Source: Kushneria aurantia DSM 21353 (GTDB taxonomy: Bacteria; Pseudomonadota; Gammaproteobacteria; Pseudomonadales; Halomonadaceae). From it: a stretch of 64,000 nt of DNA. The position numbers were made by a program, and so were the translations under genes. Shown here one piece after another: positions 18,870 through 27,653 of this stretch (position 1 is the first letter of the stretch; the number at the start of each line of letters is the position of its first letter). Under the pieces are notes generated by a model. The model saw only the letters and a list, made by a program, of their open reading frames with translations. It was not told where the DNA came from and made no database searches. The stretch spans positions 70,424-134,423 of the forward strand of contig NZ_KB907864.1 in the NCBI RefSeq assembly GCF_000382245.1, written 5' to 3'.

Positions 18870-19118
18870 AGCATGCCTGTGCATGTGAGGCTACTGACAA
18901 AGTTGCTATCGGATCGGAAAAGCCTTTCACGAGGGCGTTATAAATCCTTCCATGGACGCTAAATTCGCCATCCCTGGCGAATAACCCTCGTTGCAGGCTG
19001 CTTCCGACTCTCTCCGCAAAGTCTTCACAAGGCTTTTACGGGCTTTGTCATCAATCTGGCATGCCTGTGCATGTTCGGCTCACCGCTGTCATGCCCCTGC
19101 TCGGCGCCGCCCCTCTTT
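18870..19118. other. Structured intergenic region with nested repeats
   Basis: This part of the 402-base gap between ubiK and comM is full of symmetry. A 16-base direct repeat GCATGCCTGTGCATGT occurs at 18871-18886 and 19059-19074. Inside it TGACAAAG (18895-18902) is mirrored by CTTTGTCA (19043-19050). At the centre an 8-bp ATTCGCCA/TGGCGAAT stem sits within a larger CGAGGG/CCCTCG fold. It ends at a free-standing terminator. It could be a second decayed MITE-like element or a structured RNA; no protein is evident. Confidence 0.45.
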
Positions 19119-19147
19119 CAGCACCGCCGTCCGGCGGTGCTGTATTT
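19119..19147 (+). terminator. Rho-independent terminator 250 bases after ubiK
   Basis: A perfect 10-bp stem (CAGCACCGCC with GGCGGTGCTG), four-base loop, then TATTTT. It is far from ubiK, so it either ends a long ubiK transcript or a separate small RNA. Confidence 0.75.
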
Positions 19148-19271
19148 TCCGAATCCAGTGTGTTGATGGGCTCAAGCTTCCCCGGCGTAAGCTCAAGCCA
19201 TTATCGCGGTTGCCGATAGGTCATCATCGGCCTGCCTGTGGCAGGGGGTTGTCTCTGCACAGGAGCCCGTC

Positions 19272-20780
19272 ATGCTTGCCATCATTCCCACCCGTGCCAG
19301 CGTTGGCCTGGCGGCACCCGAGGTAGTGGTGGAGGTGCATCTCTCCAACGGCCTGCCGGGGCTGGCGATCGTGGGGCTGCCCGAGGCGGCGGTGAAGGAG
19401 AGCCGCGAAAGAGTGCGCAGCGCGTTGATCAACTCGGGTTTCGAGTTTCCCGCCAAACGCATCACTCTCAATCTGGCACCCGCGGATCTACCCAAGGAGG
19501 GCGGACGCTTCGACCTGCCGATCGCGCTGGGCATTCTGGTCGCCTCCGGGCAGATTCCACAGCAGGCGGTGGAGAAGCTCGAATGCCTGGGAGAGCTGGC
19601 CCTCGACGGTGGCCTGCGCGCGGTAACTGGCGTGCTGCCGGCGGCGCTGGCGGCGTGCAGCAGTGAACGCTCGCTGCTTTTGCCCGCGGCCAACGCCGAC
19701 GAGGCGGCACTGGCCGGCGAGCTGGCGGTGCTGCCGGCTACCCATCTGCTCGAGGTGGTGGCGCATCTCACCGGTCGTGAGCATATCGACGCGCACCGTC
19801 TCGACTCACCCCCGCTGGCGGCGGCTGCAGTGGCCGACCTCGCCGAGGTGCGCGGCCAGCATCAGGCGCGGCGGGCGCTGGAGGTTGCCGCCAGCGGCGG
19901 TCATAACCTGCTGTTCGCCGGTCCGCCCGGCACCGGCAAGACCATGCTGGCGAGCCGGCTGGCGGGGATTCTGCCGCCGCTGACCGAGGCCGAATGCCTT
20001 GAAGTGGCGGCGATCCGCTCGGTGTGTGGCATGGATATTCTCGAGCGCTGGGGGCAGCGCCCCTTTCGGGCGCCACACCATGGCGCCAGCGCCGCGGCGC
20101 TGGTGGGCGGCGGCTCGAAGCCGCGACCGGGTGAGATCTCGCTGGCGCACCGCGGCGTGCTCTTTCTCGATGAGCTGCCGGAGTTCGACCGCCGCGTGCT
20201 GGAGGCGCTGCGCGAGCCGCTGGAGTCGGGGCGGGCGCATATCTCGCGTGCCAACCACCGGCGCGAATACCCCAGTCGCTTCCAACTGGTGGCGGCGCTC
20301 AATCCCTGCCCCTGCGGTCACCTGGGCGACCCGCGTCAGCAGTGCAGCTGCACACCCAACCAGATTCAGCGTTATCAGGCACGTATTTCGGGGCCGCTGC
20401 TCGATCGCATCGACCTGCAGATCGAGGTGCCGGCGCTGCCCGCCGGTGAGCTGGTGGCCGATACCCGCGGCGAAGATTCCGCCAGCGTACGCGCCCGGGT
20501 GATGGCTGCCCGCGAGATTCAGTACGCCCGCGGCGGCCTCAATGCCGAGCTGGGTACCACCGAACTGGAGGCGGTCTGTGCGCTGGGAAGTGCCGAGCGC
20601 GACTGGCTCTCCGGCGTGCTCGAGCGTCTTAACCTGTCGGCGCGCGCCTGGCACCGGGTGCTGAAGGTGGCGCGCACCGTGGCGGATCTCAACGGCGAGT
20701 CGAAAGTGGAGCGCGCCGCCCTGATGGAGGCGATCGGCTATCGCCAGCTTGATCGTATGATGGGGCGCGGCGGCGCGTAA
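19272..20780 (+). CDS. comM: ComM/YifB magnesium-chelatase-like AAA+ ATPase
   Basis: 502 residues. The N-terminal domain has GLPGLAIVGLPEAAVKESRE and NLAPADLPKEGGRFDLPIAL; the AAA+ core has Walker A GPPGTGKTM and Walker B VLFLDELPEF; a cysteine-rich NPCPCGHLGDPRQQCSCTP segment follows. ComM is a hexameric helicase promoting branch migration of DNA taken up in natural transformation, and is also found in non-competent species. It is convergent with the P450 gene. Confidence 0.94.
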   Translation: MLAIIPTRASVGLAAPEVVVEVHLSNGLPGLAIVGLPEAAVKESRERVRSALINSGFEFPAKRITLNLAPADLPKEGGRFDLPIALGILVASGQIPQQAVEKLECLGELALDGGLRAVTGVLPAALAACSSERSLLLPAANADEAALAGELAVLPATHLLEVVAHLTGREHIDAHRLDSPPLAAAAVADLAEVRGQHQARRALEVAASGGHNLLFAGPPGTGKTMLASRLAGILPPLTEAECLEVAAIRSVCGMDILERWGQRPFRAPHHGASAAALVGGGSKPRPGEISLAHRGVLFLDELPEFDRRVLEALREPLESGRAHISRANHRREYPSRFQLVAALNPCPCGHLGDPRQQCSCTPNQIQRYQARISGPLLDRIDLQIEVPALPAGELVADTRGEDSASVRARVMAAREIQYARGGLNAELGTTELEAVCALGSAERDWLSGVLERLNLSARAWHRVLKVARTVADLNGESKVERAALMEAIGYRQLDRMMGRGGA

Positions 20781-20800
20781 GAGGGCGCCGCGGGGGCCGG

Positions 20801-23800
20801 TCAGCCAAAAATCTCTACCCGATAGCGTTTTTCCTCGTCTTCGAACTGCATCATGCGCGCTTCGGCGTCTGCCGTATCGAGCGCCTCCGCCTCGGCGAGT
20901 ATCGTCACGAAAGTGGTGCGTACGGCGGGCGCCATGCGCTGGCCGTCGCCGCATACATAGACAATGGCGCCGCGCTCGAGCAGTTCGATCACTCGCCGAC
21001 GCTCCTGCCACAGGCGCTGCTGTACATAGCGAATCTCTCCCGCCGGCGCCTGCGAAAAGGCGCGCTGCACCTCGACGGCGCCCTGTGCCTGCCAGACGCT
21101 GAGTTCGTCGCGATAGAGATCGTCGGCATCGGGATGACGGGCGCCGAAAAAGAGCAGCGCCGGGCCCGGCGTCTCACCGGCCGCCAACTGCAGGGCGCGC
21201 TCCTGAATAAAGCCGCGAAAGGGCGCAATGCCGCTGCCGGCGGCGATCATGATCAGCGGTGTGCTGCGCTCCTGCGGCAGGTGGAAGGCCGGCGGCGCGT
21301 GACGCAGCGCTACCGATAGCGGCATGCCCGTCTCCAGCCCGGCCAGCCAGCTGGAGGCAACGCCGTGGTGGCGTCGCCCGCCGGCCAGCGCCTCGTCGTT
21401 GACCACACTGACGGTCAGCGCACAGCGCTGCGGATCGTGCCGCGGTGAGGAGGCGATCGAGTACTGGCGCATGCGCAGCGGCGGCAGGGCAGCGAGAAAA
21501 TCTGCCAGCGACAGCGCGCAGGCCGGGAAGCGCTCCAGCAGATCGAGCAGGCTGAGTCGTCTGCCGAGCACCTCGGTCTCGTGCGTTGCCGGGACTGTCA
21601 GCGCCTGTAGTGCCGCACGCTCCGGCGGGCAGGCGGTCGCGGCGGCCAGCTGTTCGATCTGCTCGATACTCGCCGACTGCCCCAGCTCCACATAGCTGGC
21701 CAGTACCTCCTCGGCGCTGTGCTCGCCGGCGGGCAGCGGTGCGTCGCTGGCGCGGATCGCCAGCCGGCTGTCGGCGGCCAGCGCGAAGCGGCGCAGGGCG
21801 CGCTGCACGTCGCGCCCGGGGTTGTGTGGCAGCACTGCCAGGTAGTCGCCGGCCTGCCAGTCGAGCGGCGTGGGCAGAGCGATCTCGATATGGCGTCGGG
21901 AGCGCGCCCCGGCGGCGGAAAGATCGACCAGCTCGCGGTTATCGACCACCCTTGCCCGGTGCAGTTCGCCGATCCCGAGGATTGCCTCGCGCTCCGGGGT
22001 CAGTACCTCCACGCTGAGCCGATTTACCTCGGTGATCGGCGTGCCGTTATCGCCCCGGTCACTGTCGCCGCGCTCCAGGGCCTGCCACAGATCGGCGTAC
22101 CAGCGCTCGAAGCCGCCGACAAAGTCTCCCGAGGCATCGGTCTCGCCGCGCGTTTTCAGGCGGTGGGCGCCGGCCTGTGCCATGGCAGCGTCGAGCCGGC
22201 GTGGTATCGCCTGCCAGGTGCGGCTCCACTGGCGGTCGCCGACGCCGAAGACGGTAAAGCGCACCCCCGCCAGTGCCTCCGGTGCCAGCGCCTCGAGCCA
22301 GGCGATAAAGCGCCGCGCGTTGTCCGGTGGCTCCCCCTCGTAGGAGGCGCTGACAATCACGACCGGGCCTTCGCAGGGCAGACCTCCGGCGCGCTCGTCG
22401 AGCGCCGCCGCTTCGCTCCGGTAGCCCCGCGTTGCGCCCTGTTCGGCGATGCGCTCGGCAAAGGCGCGGGCGCTGCCGGTCTGGCTGCCGTAGAGTACCA
22501 GCAGTGGGGTGCCCGCGCCGTCGGCCGTTGGCGGTGAGTGCTGCGCCGCAGCTGCGGTCGGCGTGTCGTGACGCGATGGCCGGCGGCCCGCCTCGCGCCG
22601 CTTGACCCGGATACGCAGTCCCTCGGGCTTGAGGGTCAGGGTCTCGACAACCTTCAGGGTGTAGTCGGGATCGACGGCGCTCAGCTCGAAGCGCTGCAAA
22701 ATGGCCGCCAGCACCAGCGTCGCCTCCTGCAGCGCAAAGGTGCGGCCGATGCAGGCGCGGGCGCCGTTGCCGAAGGGCTTCCAGGCATTGGGCGGCAGCG
22801 CGGCTTCGGCCTGCGGCGCGAAGCGCTCGGGACGAAACGCTTCGGGCTCATCCCACACTGTCGGGTCGCGATGCAGGGTGGGCAGCAATACCACCAGGGT
22901 GTCCTGCGGATTGATTCGGTAGCCCTCGCCGAGCGTGGTGGCGACATGCGGCGCCAGCGCGAAGGCGGGGGCAGTGGGCCACAGGCGCAGTGCCTCCTTG
23001 AGAATCCAGTCGATATAGTCGAGCCTGGCGAGATGATCGACGCGCGGACGTTCATCGCCGAGTACCGCATCGACCCGTTCGCGAGCGCGGGTCATTATCG
23101 CCGGATGCTTGAGCAGAAAGTGGAGTGCGAAGGAGAGCAGGCCGCTGGTGGTTTCGTGGCCGGCGATCAGAAAGGTGACCATCTGATAGCGGATATTGTC
23201 GTCGCAGAGCCCCTCGCCGCTGTCCGGGTCGCGGCCGTTGAGCATATGGTCGAGCAGGTCGTCGCGCCCGTCGCGGCGCGGCTGCCGGCGGCGCCCGGCA
23301 ATAATGGCGTCGGCGGTGTCGTGCAGCAGCTGCAGGTCGGCGCTGTGTCGCCTGCGCGTGCGCAGCATCATTCTGGATACGAACGGCGGGCGCCGGGCGC
23401 GGTCGTCGCTCTCTGCCAGGGTGCGCACCATGGCACCGACGAAAGGGTGCAGGCGATCACGGTAGAAGCTGTTGAAGCGGTAATCGAAGGCGCACAGGGC
23501 GATGGTATCCAGCGTCAGCCGGGTCATGTCGTCGGCGACATCGATGGTCGCCCCGGGGCCGAAGCGCTCCCAGCGCAGCAGCATCTGCTCGGCGACGTCG
23601 AGCATGCCGTCGAACATGTCGCGCACGCCCAGCGGGCCGAAGGCCGGCATCAGCAGCCGGTGTGCCAATGCCCAGTTGGGTTCGTCGTTATAGGCGGTAA
23701 AAAGACCGTCGCCCGACAGATCGCGCAGCATCTCCAGTGGGCGGCTCAGTTTTTTGACAAAGCGCTGCTCGTTCGTCACCTCGTCCACCAGTGCCTGCGA

Positions 23801-23968
23801 GCCAAGCACGACGATGCGTTCGCCGTTGATCTCGATGGCGAAGATCGGCCCGAAACGCTCGGCGAGACGCATCAAACCCTGTAGTGGCGCGACGGGGTCG
23901 ATATCGCGCAGGTTACCGAGCAGAGGGAGCGGCCGGGGTTGCGGAATGGTTGGGGGTGCTGACGACAT
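20801..23968 (-). CDS. Self-sufficient cytochrome P450/NADPH-P450 reductase fusion (CYP102 type)
   Basis: 1055 residues, nearly the length of Bacillus P450-BM3 (1049). The haem domain (about 1-465) has oxygen-activation AGHETTSG with Thr274, KEALRLWP (ExxR) and FGNGARACIG with haem ligand Cys406. The reductase half starts with an FMN flavodoxin domain (LLVLYGSQTGSARAFAE), then FAD (RQYSIASSPR) and NADPH (AAGSGIAPFRGF) domains. Known members hydroxylate fatty acids near the omega end using NADPH and O2 in the cytoplasm. The MTRLTLDTIALCAFDYRFNS stretch closely resembles BM3. The frame is open to 24307, but the ATG at 23968 fits the family. It is divergent from the GNAT gene, and no linked regulator is seen. 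Confidence 0.94.
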   Translation of the reverse strand: MSSAPPTIPQPRPLPLLGNLRDIDPVAPLQGLMRLAERFGPIFAIEINGERIVVLGSQALVDEVTNEQRFVKKLSRPLEMLRDLSGDGLFTAYNDEPNWALAHRLLMPAFGPLGVRDMFDGMLDVAEQMLLRWERFGPGATIDVADDMTRLTLDTIALCAFDYRFNSFYRDRLHPFVGAMVRTLAESDDRARRPPFVSRMMLRTRRRHSADLQLLHDTADAIIAGRRRQPRRDGRDDLLDHMLNGRDPDSGEGLCDDNIRYQMVTFLIAGHETTSGLLSFALHFLLKHPAIMTRARERVDAVLGDERPRVDHLARLDYIDWILKEALRLWPTAPAFALAPHVATTLGEGYRINPQDTLVVLLPTLHRDPTVWDEPEAFRPERFAPQAEAALPPNAWKPFGNGARACIGRTFALQEATLVLAAILQRFELSAVDPDYTLKVVETLTLKPEGLRIRVKRREAGRRPSRHDTPTAAAAQHSPPTADGAGTPLLVLYGSQTGSARAFAERIAEQGATRGYRSEAAALDERAGGLPCEGPVVIVSASYEGEPPDNARRFIAWLEALAPEALAGVRFTVFGVGDRQWSRTWQAIPRRLDAAMAQAGAHRLKTRGETDASGDFVGGFERWYADLWQALERGDSDRGDNGTPITEVNRLSVEVLTPEREAILGIGELHRARVVDNRELVDLSAAGARSRRHIEIALPTPLDWQAGDYLAVLPHNPGRDVQRALRRFALAADSRLAIRASDAPLPAGEHSAEEVLASYVELGQSASIEQIEQLAAATACPPERAALQALTVPATHETEVLGRRLSLLDLLERFPACALSLADFLAALPPLRMRQYSIASSPRHDPQRCALTVSVVNDEALAGGRRHHGVASSWLAGLETGMPLSVALRHAPPAFHLPQERSTPLIMIAAGSGIAPFRGFIQERALQLAAGETPGPALLFFGARHPDADDLYRDELSVWQAQGAVEVQRAFSQAPAGEIRYVQQRLWQERRRVIELLERGAIVYVCGDGQRMAPAVRTTFVTILAEAEALDTADAEARMMQFEDEEKRYRVEIFG

Positions 23969-24096
23969 TAAAAGGCGTTCCGTTCGTGGCGCGCGACCTG
24001 CACGGGAGCGAGCTGATATAAAAACGCCGCCGGCCGCCTGCAGTCCTTGCCAAAGCCGGCACATGGTAACTTTTTCCCATGCCGCAGGAGAGTCCA

Positions 24097-24684
24097 ATGG
24101 AGCTTGTACATCTTTACGGCGCACAGATCCGTTCCCGGCTCGACGAGCTGGCCGAGTTGCGTATCCGTATCTTTCGCGAATTTCCCTATCTTTACGATGG
24201 TTCAATCGGCTACGAGCACGATTATCTTGAGTCCTACGCAACAAGCGATAACAGTCTCTGCGTGCTGGTGCGCGACGGCAAGCGGGCGGTGGGCATGAGT
24301 ACTGCACTGCCGCTGGCCCACGAGGATGAGGCCTTTATCGCCCCCTTCAGGGCGCAGGGCCTGGATATCGATACTGTCTGCTACTTCGGTGAGTCGATTC
24401 TACTGCCCGACTATCGCGGTCGCGGCCTGGGTGTGCGCTTTTTCGACGAGCGCGAGGCCCACGCCCGAGCGCTGCCCAACGTGCGTCTCGCCGCCTTCTG
24501 TGCGGTGGAGCGCCCACCGGATCACCCCTTGCGTCCGGCCGACTATCGGCCACTGGATGCGTTCTGGCAGCGGCGCGGCTATCATGCCCGCCCGGAGCTG
24601 CGCGCCCGCTTTGCGTGGCAGGACATCGACGCCTCGCAGCCCACCCACAAGACGCTGAGCTTCTGGCTCAAGGCGCTCGACTGA
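24097..24684 (+). CDS. GNAT-family N-acetyltransferase
   Basis: About 195 residues. The acetyl-CoA-binding motif A is seen as ILLPDYRGRGLGVRFFDERE, preceded by the acidic strand VCYFGES. An AGGAG six bases upstream supports the ATG at 24097 over one at 24079. The next gene, 45 bases downstream, is a nitrilase-family hydrolase; GNAT and nitrilase domains are fused in one protein in some bacteria, so the pair probably acts together. The acceptor substrate is unknown. Confidence 0.85.
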   Translation: MELVHLYGAQIRSRLDELAELRIRIFREFPYLYDGSIGYEHDYLESYATSDNSLCVLVRDGKRAVGMSTALPLAHEDEAFIAPFRAQGLDIDTVCYFGESILLPDYRGRGLGVRFFDEREAHARALPNVRLAAFCAVERPPDHPLRPADYRPLDAFWQRRGYHARPELRARFAWQDIDASQPTHKTLSFWLKALD

Positions 24685-24729
24685 GGGCGCTGCGGTAACG
24701 CCTTTTCCCTTCCCCGACGAGGATCGCCC

Positions 24730-25623
24730 ATGCATCTGGCACTGTGTCAGTACGCCATCGAGCTGTTCGACGGCGAATCGGAATACCGTGAGCACCTGGC
24801 GTGGCTGATCGAGCAGGCGGCCCATCGCGGCGCCGAACTGCTGGTGCTGCCGGAGTACGCCGCGCTGGTGATGACCGGCCAGATGGCACCCGGAGTGCGC
24901 GGCGATCTGCACGCCTCGATCGAGGCGTTGCAGCCGCGCCTGCCCGGTTGGCTGGCGCAGTGCGAGGCGCTGGCGCGGCGGCTGGGCATCCATCTGCTGC
25001 CCGGCACCGCGCCGGTACTGGACGACGACGGCCACTACCGCAACCGCGCCTGGCTTTTCGGCCCCGAGGGGCTGATCGGCAGCCAGGACAAGCTGATCAT
25101 GACCCGCTTCGAGCGCGAGCACTGGGGCATCAGCGGTGGCCGCGGGCTCAGGGTGTTCGATACCCACCTGGGGCGGCTGGGTATTCTGATCTGTTACGAC
25201 AACGAATTTCCCATGGCGGCCCGCGCACTGGCGGAGCAGGGCGTCGATCTGATTCTTTCGCCCAGCTGTACCGATACCGAGTCGGGTTTTTATCGGGTGC
25301 GCACCGGCGCCCGTGCCCGGGCGCTCGAAAACCAGCTGGTGGTGGCGGTATCGCCCACCGTGGGCGAGGCGCCCTGGTCGCCGGCGCTGGACTATAACTA
25401 CGGCCGCGCCGGCGTCTATGTGCCGGCCGATCTCGGTATGCCGGCCAGCGGCATTCTGGCCCAGAGCGAGCAGATCAGCGCGCCCCACAGCAGCTGGCTG
25501 CACGTCGAGTTGAACCTTGCCGAGGTGGCGCGGCTGCGCGATGACGGCCAGGTGCTGCTGCGCCGCGACTGGCCGGAGCAGTTCGACGCCGGGCGGCTAA
25601 AGATTCTTGACGACAGCGAATAG
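24730..25623 (+). CDS. Nitrilase-superfamily carbon-nitrogen hydrolase
   Basis: 297 residues with the catalytic triad of the family: Glu42 in LVLPEYAAL, Lys121 in GSQDKLIMTRFE and Cys155 in ILICYDNEFP. Such enzymes cleave amide or related C-N bonds. The sequence fits the branch found fused to GNAT domains, consistent with the acetyltransferase gene directly upstream. A GAGGA ribosome-binding site precedes the ATG. The particular amide substrate is not predictable. Confidence 0.88.
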   Translation: MHLALCQYAIELFDGESEYREHLAWLIEQAAHRGAELLVLPEYAALVMTGQMAPGVRGDLHASIEALQPRLPGWLAQCEALARRLGIHLLPGTAPVLDDDGHYRNRAWLFGPEGLIGSQDKLIMTRFEREHWGISGGRGLRVFDTHLGRLGILICYDNEFPMAARALAEQGVDLILSPSCTDTESGFYRVRTGARARALENQLVVAVSPTVGEAPWSPALDYNYGRAGVYVPADLGMPASGILAQSEQISAPHSSWLHVELNLAEVARLRDDGQVLLRRDWPEQFDAGRLKILDDSE

Positions 25624-25703
25624 TGCCATTGGCGCGCTACTGTATCGATGACTAACCTTGTGGCTTCGGACGCCGGAGGCGTCCTCTGGCAGGGGAGTTC
25701 AAG

Positions 25704-26738
25704 GTGCTGTCTTTTCTGGGGTCGCTGTCGCTACCGGTCGCGATAGGGGTTTTTGTCCTCTGTGCGCTGATTATCGCCACCGTGGGCACTTATCTGACCG
25801 GCGTCGTCGACCGGCTGGCTGATCGTACCGGGCTGGGCGAGGCGATCGCCGGTTCGGTGATGCTGGGGGCGGCCACCTCGCTCTCCGGCATTACGGTGTC
25901 GATCGCTGCGGCCGCCTCCGGCAACGCCGAGCTGTCGATGAGTAATGCCCTTGGTGGTATTGCGGTGCAGACGGCCTTTCTGGCGGTGGCCGATCTGGTC
26001 TACCGACGTGCCAACCTCGAACATGCCGCCCCCTCGATCGGCAACCTGATGCAGGCCACCCTGCTGATCTGCCTGCTGTCACTGCTGCTGCTCGGTACCT
26101 GGACGCCGCCTTTCACTGTTTTCGGCGTCCACCCGGTCACCGTGCTGATGTTCTGTGGCTACTTCTATGGCCTGCTCAAGGTACGCGAGGCGCAGCAGGA
26201 TCCCATGTGGCAGCCCAAACGTACCCGCGAGACCTTCGAGGACGCGCCGGACGAGGACAGCGGCCGGCGCAGTCTGAGCGTCATGTGGCTACAGTTTTTT
26301 CTGCTGGCGGCGGCGCTGGGTCTGACCGGGCTGGTGCTGGAGCGTTCCGCCACCGCCATCGCCACCCAGACCGGCCTTTCGGCCACCGCCGTGGGGGCGC
26401 TGTTGACCGCAGTGGCGACCTCGCTGCCGGAGCTGGTGACCTCGATCGCTGCGGTACGGCGCGGTGCGCTGACGCTGGCGGTGGCCGGTATCATCGGTGG
26501 CAACGCCTTCGACACTCTCTTTGCCGCCGCCTCCGATATCGCCTATCGCGATGGCTCGATCTATCACGCCATTCCTCAGCAGGTGCTGCTGTGGATCGCC
26601 ATTACCCTGCTGATGACGGGCGTTCTGCTGATGGGCCTGATTCGCCGCGAGCGTCAGAACTGGGGCGGTATCGGCTTCGAAAGCGTCAGCATACTGCTGC
26701 TTTATGTGCTGGGCGGGGTATTGACCGTGATGACCTGA
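25704..26738 (+). CDS. CaCA-superfamily membrane protein, divergent
   Basis: 344 residues, about ten membrane segments with a hydrophilic loop near 165-185. The second alpha repeat is canonical (AVATSLPELVTSIAAVRRG and then GGNAFDTLF). The first reads GAATSLSGITVSIAAAASG, with Ser-Gly where family members have Pro-Glu. Loss of that acidic residue should affect cation coordination, so transport mode is uncertain. The start is a GTG with AGGGGAG upstream. It may be in one transcript with the nitrilase gene 80 bases before. Confidence 0.8.
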   Translation: MLSFLGSLSLPVAIGVFVLCALIIATVGTYLTGVVDRLADRTGLGEAIAGSVMLGAATSLSGITVSIAAAASGNAELSMSNALGGIAVQTAFLAVADLVYRRANLEHAAPSIGNLMQATLLICLLSLLLLGTWTPPFTVFGVHPVTVLMFCGYFYGLLKVREAQQDPMWQPKRTRETFEDAPDEDSGRRSLSVMWLQFFLLAAALGLTGLVLERSATAIATQTGLSATAVGALLTAVATSLPELVTSIAAVRRGALTLAVAGIIGGNAFDTLFAAASDIAYRDGSIYHAIPQQVLLWIAITLLMTGVLLMGLIRRERQNWGGIGFESVSILLLYVLGGVLTVMT

Positions 26739-26995
26739 TTGCTGCTATCTGATGCCGGATAGCCCGGCTCGGGACCGGACAGCTTCCCTACCCTCGATAC
26801 CGGACGGTGCCAGGCATGCTCGTCGTTCTGGTCCTCGACCCGGGAGCTCCCGCGATTTGCGCTTCGAGAAGCGGGAATGTAGGGTCGTGGCCAAACCTGC
26901 CGGCAGGCGGCAGTGGTTGACAGGGGGGCGGAAGGCCATACAGAAGCCTGACATCCGACCCGCGCCTGACAAGAATGATAATCAAGGGGTGTGCA

Positions 26996-27589
26996 ATGTG
27001 GCGTTCGATCCGGGTGGCAATTATCGCTTTACTGGCACTGTCCGGCTGTACATCGATGATGTGGTCTCATCAACAGCACAAAATTTTCTGGGTCGACGGC
27101 TTCTATATCAACCGGGAGAGCGGGCAGCTCTATGTTACGGCCCGCGACGACGCTTTCGTATTCGATATGGATGCCTCCTTCGCCAGAGTGCTGGAGATGA
27201 CTTACGACATTGCCCTCGATCCACAGTTTCAAGGCTTTGCGATCGACAGGACAAATCGAATTTCCGGCACTCTGCACCTCTCCCCTCGCCGTGACGATCT
27301 CTCCGCCGACATGCTGCAAAGACTTGAAGAGAACGGTTTTCGAAACGTCAGAGGAGGATGGCGTTTCGAACAGCCGCTGCAGGGCTGGCGCTATACGATC
27401 AAGGGTGAATTCCCGATGGCGCGACTCGACCGTGAATATCCTGTCAGGGTTGCCGTGCCGGACTCCTATCTGATGTCGGCAGGAAAGGTCATGGCGACTC
27501 CCGCGACGGTCGCCGCGGATGCCGTGATGACGACGGCTGGCATTATTTTGATACTGCCATTTTATCTTGATGCCGTGATGTCCGATTGA
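26996..27589 (+). CDS. Putative lipoprotein of unknown function
   Basis: About 197 residues. The first 20 form a lipoprotein signal peptide with lipobox ALSGC, so it is likely attached to the inner face of the outer membrane. AAGGGG precedes the ATG at 26996. The body has no recognised domain; a hydrophobic stretch near the C terminus (TTAGIILILPFYLDAV) could touch the membrane. It is preceded by a 257-base gap in which nothing is recognised, and faces the LysR gene convergently. Confidence 0.65.
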   Translation: MWRSIRVAIIALLALSGCTSMMWSHQQHKIFWVDGFYINRESGQLYVTARDDAFVFDMDASFARVLEMTYDIALDPQFQGFAIDRTNRISGTLHLSPRRDDLSADMLQRLEENGFRNVRGGWRFEQPLQGWRYTIKGEFPMARLDREYPVRVAVPDSYLMSAGKVMATPATVAADAVMTTAGIILILPFYLDAVMSD

Positions 27590-27653
27590 AGGCTGTCGCC
27601 TGGTACCTTGTGGAAAATGGTCGGCAGATCCGCGTTGCATTTTCGCAGCTGCC

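Noticed and set aside
22538-23884. A 448-residue plus-strand frame opposite the P450 gene
   Set aside because: It is antisense to a gene with complete catalytic motifs and has no recognisable domain.
26739-26995. A gene or element before the lipoprotein at 26996
   Set aside because: Open frames here lack ribosome-binding sites and family resemblance; small inverted repeats are present but nothing definable.
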